Below, in pieces: positions 33,534 to 44,645 of a stretch of 64,000 nucleotides of DNA. The stretch is from Streptomyces nigra (GTDB lineage Bacteria > Actinomycetota > Actinomycetes > Streptomycetales > Streptomycetaceae). Positions within the stretch are counted from its first letter, which is position 1; every line of letters starts with the position of its first letter. The position numbers were made by a program, and so were the translations under genes. Location of the stretch: contig NZ_CP029043.1 in assembly GCF_003074055.1 (NCBI RefSeq), positions 806,001 to 870,000 on the forward strand. The letters run 5' to 3'. Under the pieces are notes generated by a model. It was not told where the DNA came from, ran no database searches, and saw only the letters and a program-made list of their open reading frames with translations.

Positions 33534-34277
33534 TCAGCGCGAGCGTCGCAGGCCGGCTCTGTCGCCCATGACGATCACGGGATGCCGCGCCGGATCGAGC
33601 GTGCGCAGCAGATACCGCATGGCCGTTTCGGACACGCTGACGCAGGCGGACGTGCCACTGCCGTGGTCCATGTGCAGCCAGATGCTTCCGCCCTTGCGCC
33701 GACCCTCGGGACGGGTGGGGTCGTTGGGGGACGTGCCCCTGATCCGGTTGTAGTCGATGGCGATGACGTAGTCGAAGTCGTGCCAGTGCGACGCGGCCCA
33801 CCAGCGCGGTGCCGCGAACGCCGGTGAACGCGTGTACGGCAGCTTGGCGCCCGGGTCCGCGCGTACGCCGCCCGCGTCGCTCAGCGTGAACACACCGACC
33901 GGGCTGCGGTTGTCGCCCTCGTGGTGGTCGGTGGTCCAGCCCTTCTTGCCGTTGTGCGCGGGCCAACTGCGCACCCGTTCCCAGGTGGGGCCCTGCTTGC
34001 GGTAGTACACGACCGTGGCGTCCGCCGAGTTCCTGCCGTCGCCGTAGACCGCCACGGCTTGCCTCGATGTCGCGGGGATGCGTGCGTGCCAGTGGTCGCC
34101 GACGCCGGGGATGCGCGTCGGCTCCGCCACGTCGGCCGAGGGTGTCCGTGCCGTCCGGGCGGCTTCCGCGCCCGCGCCCGCGCCGGGCCGCGCGCCGTCG
34201 CACGCCGTGAGGATCGTCAGGACGGACGCGACGGCGGCCGCCGCGGCCACCGTCCGTCGAGTGCCGGTGGTGCGCAT
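33534..34277 (-). CDS. L,D-transpeptidase family lipoprotein
   Basis: A 247-residue exported protein. The signal ends in lipobox LTAC (SVLTILTACDG), so it is anchored as a lipoprotein. After a Pro/Ala/Arg linker comes a YkuD-like domain: QAVAVYGDG, WPAHNGKKGWTTDHHEGDNRSPVGVFTLSD and the active-site strand WLHMDHGSGTSACVSVSE, with the nucleophile Cys in S-A-C. The classic HGC is spread to HGSGTSAC. It would form 3-3 peptidoglycan cross-links or attach proteins. I start at ATG 34277, which gives a proper signal peptide; upstream starts add a Pro-rich stretch. Confidence 0.85.
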   Translation of the reverse strand: MRTTGTRRTVAAAAAVASVLTILTACDGARPGAGAGAEAARTARTPSADVAEPTRIPGVGDHWHARIPATSRQAVAVYGDGRNSADATVVYYRKQGPTWERVRSWPAHNGKKGWTTDHHEGDNRSPVGVFTLSDAGGVRADPGAKLPYTRSPAFAAPRWWAASHWHDFDYVIAIDYNRIRGTSPNDPTRPEGRRKGGSIWLHMDHGSGTSACVSVSETAMRYLLRTLDPARHPVIVMGDRAGLRRSR

Positions 34278-34489
34278 CGGCCCATGGTCGCACCGAGGAC
34301 CCGCCGAGGGCGGGAAGGCGGGCGGTCCGAGGCGGGACCGGCCCGGACCGGATCCGAGCGGCACCGCGGAAAACCGTTTGCGCGCGGCCACGCCCCGACG
34401 TCAACCTGTCACGGTTTGCTGCCGCCGTGCGAGGCCGCCGCCCACGCACCCGCTCTCCTCCCCTCCCTGCCACGAGCCACTGGGACGTC

Positions 34490-36324
34490 ATGCAGATTCA
34501 AGACCTTCCGTATCCCGACCCGGGTGTGCCCGACGCACGCTCCGGGCCCCGCTTCCTGTGGTGGCTCTTCAAGAACCAGTTGGACGGCCAGCTCAAGGCC
34601 CTCGCCTGGGGCATGCTCCACTTCCTGTCGGTGTCCGCGCTGCCGTTCTGCGTGGGCGTCGCCATCCAGGCCGTCGTCGACCGCTCCGGCGGCCGACTCG
34701 CCCTGGCGGGCGGGCTGTTGGCGCTGTGCTGTGCCGGCAGCGCGCTCGGCGACACCTTCCTGCACCGCGCCGCCGTCACCAACTGGATCACCGCCGCCGC
34801 CCGCGTCCAGCAGGTGCTGGCCCGCAAGGCCGCCCATCTGGGCTCGGCGCTGACCCGGCGGGTCGCGGCCGGCGAGGTCGTGGCCGTGTCGACGGGCGAC
34901 GTCGAGAAGATCGGCTGGTTCGTGGAGGCGCTGTCCCGTTTCACGGCGGCCGCGGTCACCATCGTGCTGGTCTGTGTCGGGCTCGTCGTCTACCAGCCCG
35001 CGCTGGGCGTGATCGTCGCGGTGGGCCTGCCCGTGCTGGCGCTCGCCGTCCTTCCGCTGCTTCCGCGTGCGACCGGGCGGGCCGACGTGCAGCGCGAGAA
35101 GGCGGGCCGCGCCACGGAACTGGCCTCGGACACCGTCGCCGGCCTGCGTGTCCTGCGGGGCATTGGCGGCGAGGAACTCTTCCTCGACCGCTACCGCGCC
35201 GCCTCCCAGGAGGTGCGCCACGCCGCGGTGCGCAGCGCCCGTATGTGGTCCCTGATCTCCGCCATCCAGGTCCTGCTGCCGGGCCTGCTGCTGATCACCG
35301 TGGTCTGGTACGGCGTCCGGCTCACCGGTCAGGGCCGCGTCGACGTCGGCGAACTCGTCGCCGTCTACAGCTCGGTCATGATCCTCACCTACCCACTGCG
35401 GCACTTCGAGGAGATCGCGATGGCGTACTCCTTCTCGCGGCCGTCGGCCCGCCGTGCGGCGAGGGTGCTGTCCCTGGAGCGGGCCACCGACACCGGCGGC
35501 ACCCTGACCGGCGGTGAACTGCCGTCCGGCGACCTGTACGACCCGGCGACCGGACTGCTCGCCCCCGCGGGCCGGTTCACGGCCGTGGTGTGCGGCGACC
35601 CGGACGCCGCCGGACGGCTGGCCGAACGGCTCGGCGGGCACCCCTCGGAGAAGAGCGAGTCCGTCCTGCTGGGCGGCGTGCCCCTGGACGAGGTGCCGCT
35701 GGGTTCCGCCCGTACGGCCGTCCTGGTGCAGGACAAGGACCCGGTGCTGCTCTCCGGCACCCTGCGCGAACTCCTCGACGTGCCCAAGTCGGGGGCCGTC
35801 GCCCCGGAACCGGCGCTGGCCGCCGCCCAGTGCGAGGACGTCCTGGCCGCTCTGGTCCAGGGGTCGGTCGACGCCGCGGACCCGATGGACGCGCGGATCA
35901 CCGAACGCGGGCGGTCCTTGTCCGGTGGGCAGCGCCAGCGGCTCGCGCTCGCCCGGTCGCTGGTGACGGACCCGGAGGTGCTGGTCCTCGACGAGCCGAC
36001 CTCGGCCGTCGACTCCCACACCGAGGCGCGGATCGCGCAGGGCGTACGGGACCTGCGGGCGGGGCGCACCACGGTCGTGTTCACCTCCTCGCCTCTGCTG
36101 CTGGACCGCGCCGACCGGGTCGTCCTCGTCCATGAGGGCGAGGTCGTCGCCGTCGGCGTCCACCGCGACCTGCTGCACTCCGAGCCGCGGTACCGGGCCG
36201 TCGTGACCCGCGAGCCCGACGATGGCCGGGACCACCACCGGGACGGGGACCGGCCGGTGGCGGCCGCGCACGGCTCCGCCCTGGTCGACGTCATGAAGGA
36301 ACTGGAAGAGATCGAGGAGTCGGC

Positions 36325-36328
<4 letters not shown>
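34490..36328 (+). CDS. ABC exporter subunit with degenerate Walker A (partner 1)
   Basis: A 612-residue half-transporter. The TM domain covers residues ~30-310. In the NBD the Walker A region reads VVCGDPDAAGRLAERL, lacking the GK(S/T), and the switch His is replaced (FTSSPLLL). The signature SLSGGQRQRLA and Walker B VLVLDEPTSAVD are intact. With its partner it forms one active and one inactive ATP site, as in TM287/288-type exporters. Its end overlaps the partner's start as ATGA, so the proteins are made together. The ATG has only a weak GGGA site. Confidence 0.92.
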
Positions 36329-38112
<1,784 letters not shown>

Positions 38113-38139
38113 CGGCGACGCGGGAGAGGGCGGTCGGCG

Positions 38140-38199
38140 CGAGCCGCGCCGTACTCCGGGGGCCCGGCGCCCCGGGCCCCCGGAGTACGGCGCGGCTCG
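38140..38199 (+). terminator. Terminator with 28-bp perfect stem and 4-nt loop
   Basis: The arm 38140-38167 (starting CGAGCCGCGCCG) is the exact reverse complement of 38172-38199, with loop CGCC. It begins 28 bp after the ABC operon stop codon. It is the longest perfect stem I see in the window. Confidence 0.95.
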
Positions 38200-38405
38200 G
38201 TGAGGTCCGGCGGGTCCGGGACCACTCGCCCCGGCCGTGCCGTTGCGCGGGGGTGAAAAGGGGTGGAAGGCTGGATATCGGCACCGGTTCGGGGAGCACC
38301 CGGGAACCTCGCGGTTCGCGCCGGGTGCGGCCTGTGCCCCGCGTCGCGGCGCCACGCCGTCGACCGCGGTGACCTCGGGCCCTTCCCCACCACCTGGAGG
38401 TACCC

Positions 38406-38876
38406 GTGAACAGCGCCGACGGATGGGGTGACGACGTCTACCAGCCCGACAGCGACGAGCAGCGCGAGGACACCGGGCTCCTCGACGCGGAGGACACGCT
38501 GGAGGAGGACGGCGTCGACGATCCCCTCGACCGCGGCTGGTCCCCTCCGGAACGCCCCTGGGCGGTGGAGCACGACGGTGTCACCGCCGCCGAGCGCCAC
38601 CGGGGCGAGAGCCTCGATCAGCGGCTCGCCGAGGAGCTGCCCGACCTCGCCACCCCCGACGGCGACGGTATGGGGGACGCCGAGGACACCGACGGTGAAC
38701 TGCTCGACGAGGAGGTCGGCGCCGCGCGCTCCGGACGGCTCGTGGCACCGGACGAGGGTGCCCATGAGGACGAGGAGAGCGCACTCGTCGCCACCGACGT
38801 CGGTATCGACGGTGCGGCCGCGTCCGCGGAGGAGGCCGCGATGCACATCGTCGACGAGGACGCCCTGTCCGGCTGA
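38406..38876 (+). CDS. DUF5709 family protein
   Basis: A 156-residue very acidic protein matching DUF5709: MNSADGWGDDVYQP, LLDAEDTLEEDGVDDPLDRGWSPPERPWAVE, ESLDQRLAEELPD and a C-terminal AAASAEEAAMHIVDED. There is no TM or signal. Function is unknown; the family is common in Streptomyces and largely disordered by composition. GTG start with GGAGGT 5 nt upstream. It is followed after 87 bp by the type-B L31 gene, possibly in one transcript. Confidence 0.86.
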   Translation: MNSADGWGDDVYQPDSDEQREDTGLLDAEDTLEEDGVDDPLDRGWSPPERPWAVEHDGVTAAERHRGESLDQRLAEELPDLATPDGDGMGDAEDTDGELLDEEVGAARSGRLVAPDEGAHEDEESALVATDVGIDGAAASAEEAAMHIVDEDALSG

Positions 38877-38963
38877 GCCCTCCCCCGGTCCGTGCGGTCC
38901 GGCACCCGTCCTCCGGACCTCCGCCTCCCCTTCCGGCCCGCCGCCGTCACACGAGGAGTACGC

Positions 38964-39227
38964 ATGCAGCAGGACAAGCACCCCGACTACCACCCGGTCG
39001 TCTTCCGTGACCGGGCCGCCGGCTACGCCTTCCTGACCCGGTCCACCGCGACCAGTGAGCAGACCATCGAGTGGGACGACGGCCAGACCTACCCGGTCGT
39101 GGACGTCGAGATCTCCTCGGAGAGCCACCCCTTCTACACGGGCAAGGCCCGCACGGTGGACACCGAGGGCCGCGTCGCCGCGTTCGAGCGGCGCTACGGA
39201 GGCGGCGGAGCCGGCCAGGGCGGCTGA
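38964..39227 (+). CDS. rpmE2: Ribosomal protein L31, type B (zinc-free)
   Basis: An 87-residue L31 paralogue: [29 protein letters not shown] and [34 protein letters not shown]. It has no Cys pair, so it is the zinc-independent form that replaces zinc-binding L31 on the ribosome in zinc shortage. Such genes are usually repressed by Zur; I see no AT-rich Zur-box palindrome just upstream, so the regulation here may differ. GAGGAG lies 5 nt before the ATG. Confidence 0.94.
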   Translation: MQQDKHPDYHPVVFRDRAAGYAFLTRSTATSEQTIEWDDGQTYPVVDVEISSESHPFYTGKARTVDTEGRVAAFERRYGGGGAGQGG

Positions 39228-39236
39228 CCCGGCGTC

Positions 39237-39261
39237 CGGGCGGCGGGCGGATCGCCGCCCG
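39237..39261. terminator. Bidirectional terminator after L31 gene
   Basis: CGGGCGGCG (39237-39245) pairs perfectly with CGCCGCCCG (39253-39261) over a 7-nt loop. It sits between the convergent L31 and membrane-hydrolase genes, touching the latter's stop codon. Confidence 0.75.
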
Positions 39262-39262
39262 G

Positions 39263-40057
39263 TCAGATCACGTTCAGCGCCGCCGCGCAGCCCACCCCGC
39301 CCAGCACCATGAACGCCGGCATCAGCACCTTGAGCTCCACCCAGCTGCCGGCCCGGAAGCGCATGAACTTCGGCGGGCCCAACGGGTACCAGCGCTTGCG
39401 TCCCACCGGGATGGGCCACAGGATCGGGCAGCCGGACACCGTGAGCGCGTCCCCGATGTCGTGCACCAGGGCACCCAGCACGACGGGCAGCCCCAGCCAC
39501 AGATACTCCTGGCCCGGTGCCGTGAACAGCCAGTCCGAACCGTGACCGGGCTTGTCGAGGACACCCGCCAGGATCCAGGAGCTGGTCGCGGCGAGCAGCC
39601 ACACCAGCACATCGGCGCTCGCGCCCCTCGTCGCACGCCACAGCAGGCCCTCGATGGCCAGCACCAGGTGGACGAAGAGGATCGCCAGCACCGCCCAGCG
39701 GTCCCCCGCCAGTGCCAGGGCCGAGGTGCCGCCGCCGATGAGGGCCGCCCACAGCCAGGTGTGCGTGAGCGTGCGGTGGCCGCCCGAGCGCCGCGGGTCG
39801 CCCGGCTTCTTCGTGCCCTTGTAGACGGCGTACGAGAGCTTGTCGACGATCTCGCACAGCCAGCGCGACAGCGGTCCGAAGGCCCGCGAGATGGTGGCCG
39901 CCTTGTGGTCGAGGTCCGGTGCCAGGGCGGCTCCGGCGCAGATGAGAGCACCGGTGAGGAGCACCGGCCACGGCATCCCGTGGCCCATGGCGGCGGCGGC
40001 CGCTCCGACGCCCAGCCAGGCGGCGGCCCCCGACAGTGAGTGCGCTGGTCCCATCAT
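39263..40057 (-). CDS. Membrane-bound metal-dependent hydrolase-like protein (DUF457/YdjM)
   Basis: A 264-residue multi-TM protein of the YdjM/DUF457 family, named for its His/Asp pattern: GPAHSLSGAAAWLG, APDLDHKAATISRAFGPLSRWLCEIVDKLSY, SGGHRTLTHTWLW and LPVVLGALVHDIGDALTVSGCPILWP. The HRTLTHT and HD motifs may bind a metal; no activity is established. The E. coli member is LexA-controlled. Several starts are possible (40057, 40054, 40075); I chose the one giving a short N-terminus before the conserved MMGPAHSL. Confidence 0.82.
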   Translation of the reverse strand: MMGPAHSLSGAAAWLGVGAAAAAMGHGMPWPVLLTGALICAGAALAPDLDHKAATISRAFGPLSRWLCEIVDKLSYAVYKGTKKPGDPRRSGGHRTLTHTWLWAALIGGGTSALALAGDRWAVLAILFVHLVLAIEGLLWRATRGASADVLVWLLAATSSWILAGVLDKPGHGSDWLFTAPGQEYLWLGLPVVLGALVHDIGDALTVSGCPILWPIPVGRKRWYPLGPPKFMRFRAGSWVELKVLMPAFMVLGGVGCAAALNVI

Positions 40058-40202
40058 CGCCGTTGCCCGCCCCATTCCTCGTGTGCCGCTGTCCAGTTGA
40101 CCCGGTCCGCTGACCTGCGGTCGGCGACACAGCGTAGCGTTCGCGATCTTCGTTCCCACAGCCGATTCCCCTGTGCGGGCACCGGGCAGGCAAGATGGGT
40201 GG

Positions 40203-42716
40203 GTGACCCTCATCGATCAGCTGCCGAAGACCGCCGACCCCGATGCCCTCTACGAAGCCTTCGAGTCGTGGGCCGGGGAGCGTGGTCTCACGCTCTACCC
40301 CCATCAGGAGGAGGCGCTGATCGAGGTGGTCTCCGGCGCGAACGTGATCGTGTCGACGCCCACCGGCTCGGGCAAGAGCATGATCGCGGCGGGCGCCCAC
40401 TTCGCGGCGCTGGCCCGTGACGAGGTCACCTTCTACACCGCGCCGATCAAGGCGCTCGTCTCGGAGAAGTTCTTCGAGCTGTGCAAGCTGTTCGGCACGG
40501 AGAACGTCGGGATGCTGACGGGCGACGCGTCCGTCAACGCCGACGCCCCCGTGATCTGCTGCACCGCGGAGGTGCTCGCGTCGATCGCGCTGCGCGACGG
40601 CAAGAACGCCGATGTCGGCCAGGTCGTGATGGACGAGTTCCACTTCTACGCGGAGGGGGACCGCGGCTGGGCCTGGCAGATCCCCATCCTGGAGCTGCCG
40701 CAGGCGCAGTTCATCCTGATGTCGGCGACGCTCGGCGACGTCTCGATGTTCGAGCAGGACCTGACCCGGCGCACGGGCCGGCCGACCGCCGTCGTCCGCT
40801 CGGCGACCCGGCCGGTGCCGCTCTCCTACGAGTACCGCCTCACACCGCTCACCGAGACCCTGACGGAACTGCTGGAGACCAAGCAGGCGCCGGTCTACAT
40901 CGTCCACTTCACCCAGGCGCAGGCCGTGGAGCGGGCGCAGGCGCTGATGAGCATCAACATGTGCTCGCGTGAGGAGAAGGACCAGATCGCCGAGCTGATC
41001 GGCAACTTCCGCTTCACCACGAAGTTCGGCCGGAACCTCTCCCGGTACGTCCGGCACGGCATCGGCGTCCATCACGCCGGCATGCTGCCCAAGTACCGGC
41101 GTCTGGTGGAGAAGCTCGCGCAGGCCGGGCTGCTGAAGGTCATCTGCGGTACCGACACCCTCGGCGTCGGTGTCAACGTACCCATCCGCACGGTGCTGTT
41201 CACGGCTCTGACGAAGTACGACGGCAGCCGGGTCCGGACGCTGCGCGCCCGTGAGTTCCACCAGATCGCGGGCCGGGCCGGGCGGGCCGGCTTCGACACG
41301 GCGGGCCTGGTGGTGGCGCAGGCTCCCGAGCACGTCATCGAGAACGAGAAGGCCCTCGCCAAGGCCGGTGACGATCCGAAGAAGCGCCGCAAGGTCGTCC
41401 GCAAGAAGGCCCCGGAGGGGTTCGTCGGCTGGACGGAGAACACCTTCGAGAAGCTGATCGCCTCCGAGCCGGAGCCGCTGACGTCCCGTTTCCGGGTCAC
41501 GCACACCATGCTGCTGTCGGTGATCGCCCGTCCCGGCAACGCCTTCGAGGCGATGCGGCATCTGCTGGAGGACAACCACGAGCCCCGCAAGCAGCAGTTG
41601 CGGCACATCCGGCGCGCGATCGCGATCTACCGGTCGCTGCTGGACGGCGGCATCGTCGAGAAGCTCGACGAACCGGACGCGAGCGGCCGTATCGTCCGGC
41701 TCACGGTCGATCTCCAGCAGGACTTCGCACTCAACCAGCCGCTGTCGACCTTCGCGCTGGCCGCGTTCGAGCTGCTGGACCCGGAGTCGCCGTCGTACGC
41801 GTTGGACATGGTGTCCGTCGTGGAGTCCACGCTGGACGACCCGCGGCAGATCCTCGTCGCCCAGCTCAACAAGGCGAAGGGCGAGGCCGTCGCCGCGATG
41901 AAGGCGGACGGCGTGGAGTACGAGGAGCGCATGGAACGGCTCCAGGACATCTCCTACCCCAAGCCCCTGGAGGAGCTGCTCTTCCACGCGTACAACACGT
42001 ACCGCAAGAGCCACCCCTGGGTCGGCGACCATCCGCTGTCCCCGAAGTCCGTCGTGCGGGACATGTACGAACGCGCGATGTCGTTCACGGAGTTGGTGTC
42101 GTTCTACGAGCTGGCCCGTACCGAGGGCATCGTGCTGCGCTACCTCGCCAGCGCCTTCAAGGCCCTCGACCACAACATCCCCGACGACCTGAAGTCCGAG
42201 GATCTGCAGGACCTGATCGAGTGGCTGGGCGAGATGGTGCGGCAGGTCGACTCGAGCCTGCTCGACGAGTGGGAGCAGCTCGCCAACCCCGAGGTGATGA
42301 CCGCCGAGGAGGCCCAGGAGAAGGCCGACGAGGTCAAGCCGGTCACCACCAACGCGCGTGCCTTCCGGGTCCTGGTCCGCAACGCCATGTTCCGGCGGGT
42401 GGAGCTCGCCGCGCTCGACCACGTCGAGGAGCTGGGCGAGATGGACGCGGAGTCCGGCTGGGACGCCGACGCGTGGGGCGAGGCGATGGACAAGTACTGG
42501 GACGAGTACGACGACCTCGGCACCGGGCCGGACGCCCGCGGTCCCAAGCTCCTGGTGATCGAGGAGGAGCCGGCGAACCGGCTGTGGCGGGTCCGCCAGA
42601 TCTTCGACGACCCCAACGACGACCACGACTGGGGCATCAGCGCGGAGGTCGATCTCACGGCCTCCGACGCGGAGGGCCGCGCGGTCGTCCGTGTCACCGA
42701 CGTCGGCCAGCTGTGA
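40203..42716 (+). CDS. Ski2-like DEAD/DEAH-box RNA helicase with DUF3516
   Basis: An 837-residue helicase. Motif I STPTGSGKSM is at residue ~52, Ia TAPIKALVSEKF, the DExH box is MDEFHFY (~143), motif III MSATLGD, motif V TDTLGVGVNVPI and motif VI QIAGRAGRAG (~354). The C-terminal half (from ~400) is the actinobacterial DUF3516 domain with a winged-helix/ratchet layout. It probably unwinds or remodels RNA; the substrate is unknown. GTG at 40203 gives the family start TLIDQLPKTADPDALYEAFE. It is followed 19 bp later by tesB. Confidence 0.92.
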   Translation: MTLIDQLPKTADPDALYEAFESWAGERGLTLYPHQEEALIEVVSGANVIVSTPTGSGKSMIAAGAHFAALARDEVTFYTAPIKALVSEKFFELCKLFGTENVGMLTGDASVNADAPVICCTAEVLASIALRDGKNADVGQVVMDEFHFYAEGDRGWAWQIPILELPQAQFILMSATLGDVSMFEQDLTRRTGRPTAVVRSATRPVPLSYEYRLTPLTETLTELLETKQAPVYIVHFTQAQAVERAQALMSINMCSREEKDQIAELIGNFRFTTKFGRNLSRYVRHGIGVHHAGMLPKYRRLVEKLAQAGLLKVICGTDTLGVGVNVPIRTVLFTALTKYDGSRVRTLRAREFHQIAGRAGRAGFDTAGLVVAQAPEHVIENEKALAKAGDDPKKRRKVVRKKAPEGFVGWTENTFEKLIASEPEPLTSRFRVTHTMLLSVIARPGNAFEAMRHLLEDNHEPRKQQLRHIRRAIAIYRSLLDGGIVEKLDEPDASGRIVRLTVDLQQDFALNQPLSTFALAAFELLDPESPSYALDMVSVVESTLDDPRQILVAQLNKAKGEAVAAMKADGVEYEERMERLQDISYPKPLEELLFHAYNTYRKSHPWVGDHPLSPKSVVRDMYERAMSFTELVSFYELARTEGIVLRYLASAFKALDHNIPDDLKSEDLQDLIEWLGEMVRQVDSSLLDEWEQLANPEVMTAEEAQEKADEVKPVTTNARAFRVLVRNAMFRRVELAALDHVEELGEMDAESGWDADAWGEAMDKYWDEYDDLGTGPDARGPKLLVIEEEPANRLWRVRQIFDDPNDDHDWGISAEVDLTASDAEGRAVVRVTDVGQL

Positions 42717-42735
42717 GCTCAGGAGAGACGCACCC

Positions 42736-43605
42736 ATGACGACCAACCCGGCCGAAAGGCTCGTCGACCTGCTCGACCTGGAGCAGATCGAGGTCAACAT
42801 CTTCCGTGGCCGCAGCCCGCAGGAGTCGCTGCAGCGGGTGTTCGGCGGCCAGGTGGCCGGCCAGGCGCTGGTCGCGGCCGGACGCACCACCGAGGGCGAC
42901 CGCCCCGTGCACTCGTTGCACGCGTACTTCCTTCGCCCGGGACGGCCCGGGGTGCCGATCGTGTACCAGGTCGAGCGGGTCCGGGACGGCAGGTCGTTCA
43001 CGACCCGCCGGGTCACCGCCGTGCAGCAGGGCCGCACGATCTTCAATCTCACCGCCTCCTTCCACAAGCCCGAAGAGGGAAGCTTCGAGCATCAGTTGCC
43101 GCCGGCCCGCGAGGTCCCGGCGCCCGAGTCGCTGCCGACGGTCACGGACGAGATCCGTGAGCATCTCGGCGCACTGCCGGAGCAGTTGGAGCGGATGGCC
43201 CGGCGCCAGCCCTTCGACATCCGCTATGTCGACCGGCTGCGCTGGACCGACGACGAGGTCAAGGGCGCCGATCCGCGCAGCGCCGTGTGGATGCGCGCGG
43301 TCGGGCCGCTGGGCGACGATCCGCTGGTGCACACCTGCGCGCTGACGTACGCCAGCGACATGACGCTCCTCGACGCCGTGCGCATCCCGGTCGAACCCCT
43401 GTGGGGCAAGCGGGGCTTCGACATGGCCTCGCTGGACCACGCCATGTGGTTCCACCGGCCCTTCCGGGCGGACGAGTGGTTCCTCTACGACCAGGAGTCG
43501 CCGATCGCGGTCGGCGGGCGGGGACTCGCCCGGGGCCGGATCTACGACCGGGAGGGCCGTCTGCTGGTGTCCGTCGTCCAGGAGGGACTGTTCAGGGCGC
43601 TGTAG
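42736..43605 (+). CDS. tesB: Acyl-CoA thioesterase II (TesB)
   Basis: A 289-residue double-hotdog thioesterase that hydrolyses medium/long acyl-CoA to free acid and CoA. The N-terminal hotdog has RVFGGQVAGQALVAAGRT and HSLHAYFLRPG, and the C-terminal hotdog has LTYASDMTLLDAV (catalytic Asp), ASLDHAMWFHRPFRADEWFLYDQESP and GRGLARGRIYDREG. ATG is preceded by AGGAGAG. Probably co-transcribed with the helicase. The last 14 bp overlap the convergent DUF6397 gene. Confidence 0.94.
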   Translation: MTTNPAERLVDLLDLEQIEVNIFRGRSPQESLQRVFGGQVAGQALVAAGRTTEGDRPVHSLHAYFLRPGRPGVPIVYQVERVRDGRSFTTRRVTAVQQGRTIFNLTASFHKPEEGSFEHQLPPAREVPAPESLPTVTDEIREHLGALPEQLERMARRQPFDIRYVDRLRWTDDEVKGADPRSAVWMRAVGPLGDDPLVHTCALTYASDMTLLDAVRIPVEPLWGKRGFDMASLDHAMWFHRPFRADEWFLYDQESPIAVGGRGLARGRIYDREGRLLVSVVQEGLFRAL

Positions 43606-44497
43606 CCGCGGAGGATCGGCGCCGGAACCGGCCCAGGAGCCGACGCGGTGTCTTCGGTCCCCCGAGTGGGGGTGCGAGGGCCCGTGGCGGGGCGGGGGCC
43701 CGGCGTGGCGTGGGGCGCGGTGCGGGACCGGCCTCCCGCGCCTCCCGCACGAGCGCCGCCAACTCGGTCCGCAGCAGGCCGATCTCGTCCGCGTCGGCCG
43801 CGGTCATGATCCGCTCGGCGATGCGTGCGGCGGGTGTTCCCGGAGCGCCTGCCACCGGCGGGCCGGGCCGGAAGCGGCCCAGATGCGAGCGCTCGTAGGG
43901 GTCGGGGACGGCCTCCGCGATCTCGACCGGGTCGAGGAACGCGGCGTACGCGCCGGCTCTCTCCCAAGGGTCCTGCGACTGGCGCAGCAGGAAGCCCCGG
44001 TGCCGCCCCCGCCAGTTGCGCGGTCGCAGGTCCACACCCGCGTCCAGCAGGGCCCGCGGTCCCTCGGGCATCCGGCGGGCCTTCAGGAGCGGGACGTTCT
44101 CCTCGTCAGCGGCGAACCGCCGCAGCTCCTCCGCGAGATAGAGCCAGACGACGGCTCGGTACCGGTTCAGGTACCACTTGGTCGGGACGACCAGGCCCAG
44201 GCGGGCGAGGCGGGTGAACCGGCCGGCGGGGATGTCCAGGAGCCGCGCGCCCTCGGCCGTACCGACGACCTCGATCCGTGCGAGCAGCGCGTCCGGGAAG
44301 CCGTCCGCCGAGCGCACCCGGTCGATCTCGGACCGGGTGACGCGGCGGGCGCCGCCCCCGCCCTCGCCGGGGACGGTCCGGATCAGGCCGAGGTGGACGG
44401 CGAGGTCCAGGTCGCTCCGCCTGAGCCCGAGTTCCCGTGCCGCACGGCTCGGCGTGCAGGAGCGGTCGTGCGCTGTCGTGATGGTGTCGCCGGGCAT
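43592..44497 (-). CDS. DUF6397 family protein
   Basis: A 301-residue Streptomyces-specific protein recognised as DUF6397. It has an HTH-like N-terminus (SRAARELGLRRSDLDLAVHLGLIRTVP, ARRVTRSEIDRVRSADG), a second HTH-like block (RLLDIPAGRFTRLARLGLVVPTKWYLNRYRAVVWLYLAEELRRFA), then a basic Pro-rich tail (RPTPRRAPAPPRA). The pattern suggests DNA binding but no role is known. ATG has GGGAGA upstream. It overlaps tesB by 14 bp tail-to-tail. Confidence 0.78.
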   Translation of the reverse strand: MPGDTITTAHDRSCTPSRAARELGLRRSDLDLAVHLGLIRTVPGEGGGGARRVTRSEIDRVRSADGFPDALLARIEVVGTAEGARLLDIPAGRFTRLARLGLVVPTKWYLNRYRAVVWLYLAEELRRFAADEENVPLLKARRMPEGPRALLDAGVDLRPRNWRGRHRGFLLRQSQDPWERAGAYAAFLDPVEIAEAVPDPYERSHLGRFRPGPPVAGAPGTPAARIAERIMTAADADEIGLLRTELAALVREAREAGPAPRPTPRRAPAPPRALAPPLGGPKTPRRLLGRFRRRSSAATAP

Positions 44498-44587
44498 GGT
44501 GTGTCTCCCCCGTGGAGTCGATCGGTCACGCTCGGTGCGTGCCCCGTGACAGAAATGTAGCCCGGCCGCCGCATCGCGTGGCGAGCC

Positions 44588-44596
44588 TGTGGATAA
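44588..44596 (-). promoter_or_regulatory. Perfect DnaA box
   Basis: TGTGGATAA on this strand is TTATCCACA on the other, the exact 9-mer DnaA box. It lies alone in the 148-bp gap between the DUF6397 start and the solo roadblock gene stop, so it is not an origin. It may titrate DnaA or occur by chance. Confidence 0.4.
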
Positions 44597-44645
44597 CTCC
44601 GTCGGGGTCGACGAAACAGCAGGTCAGGGACTCGGAAGACGGAGG

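Noticed and set aside
44588..44596. Replication origin at the DnaA box
   Set aside because: Single site, no cluster, no dnaA/dnaN and no AT-rich unwinding region.
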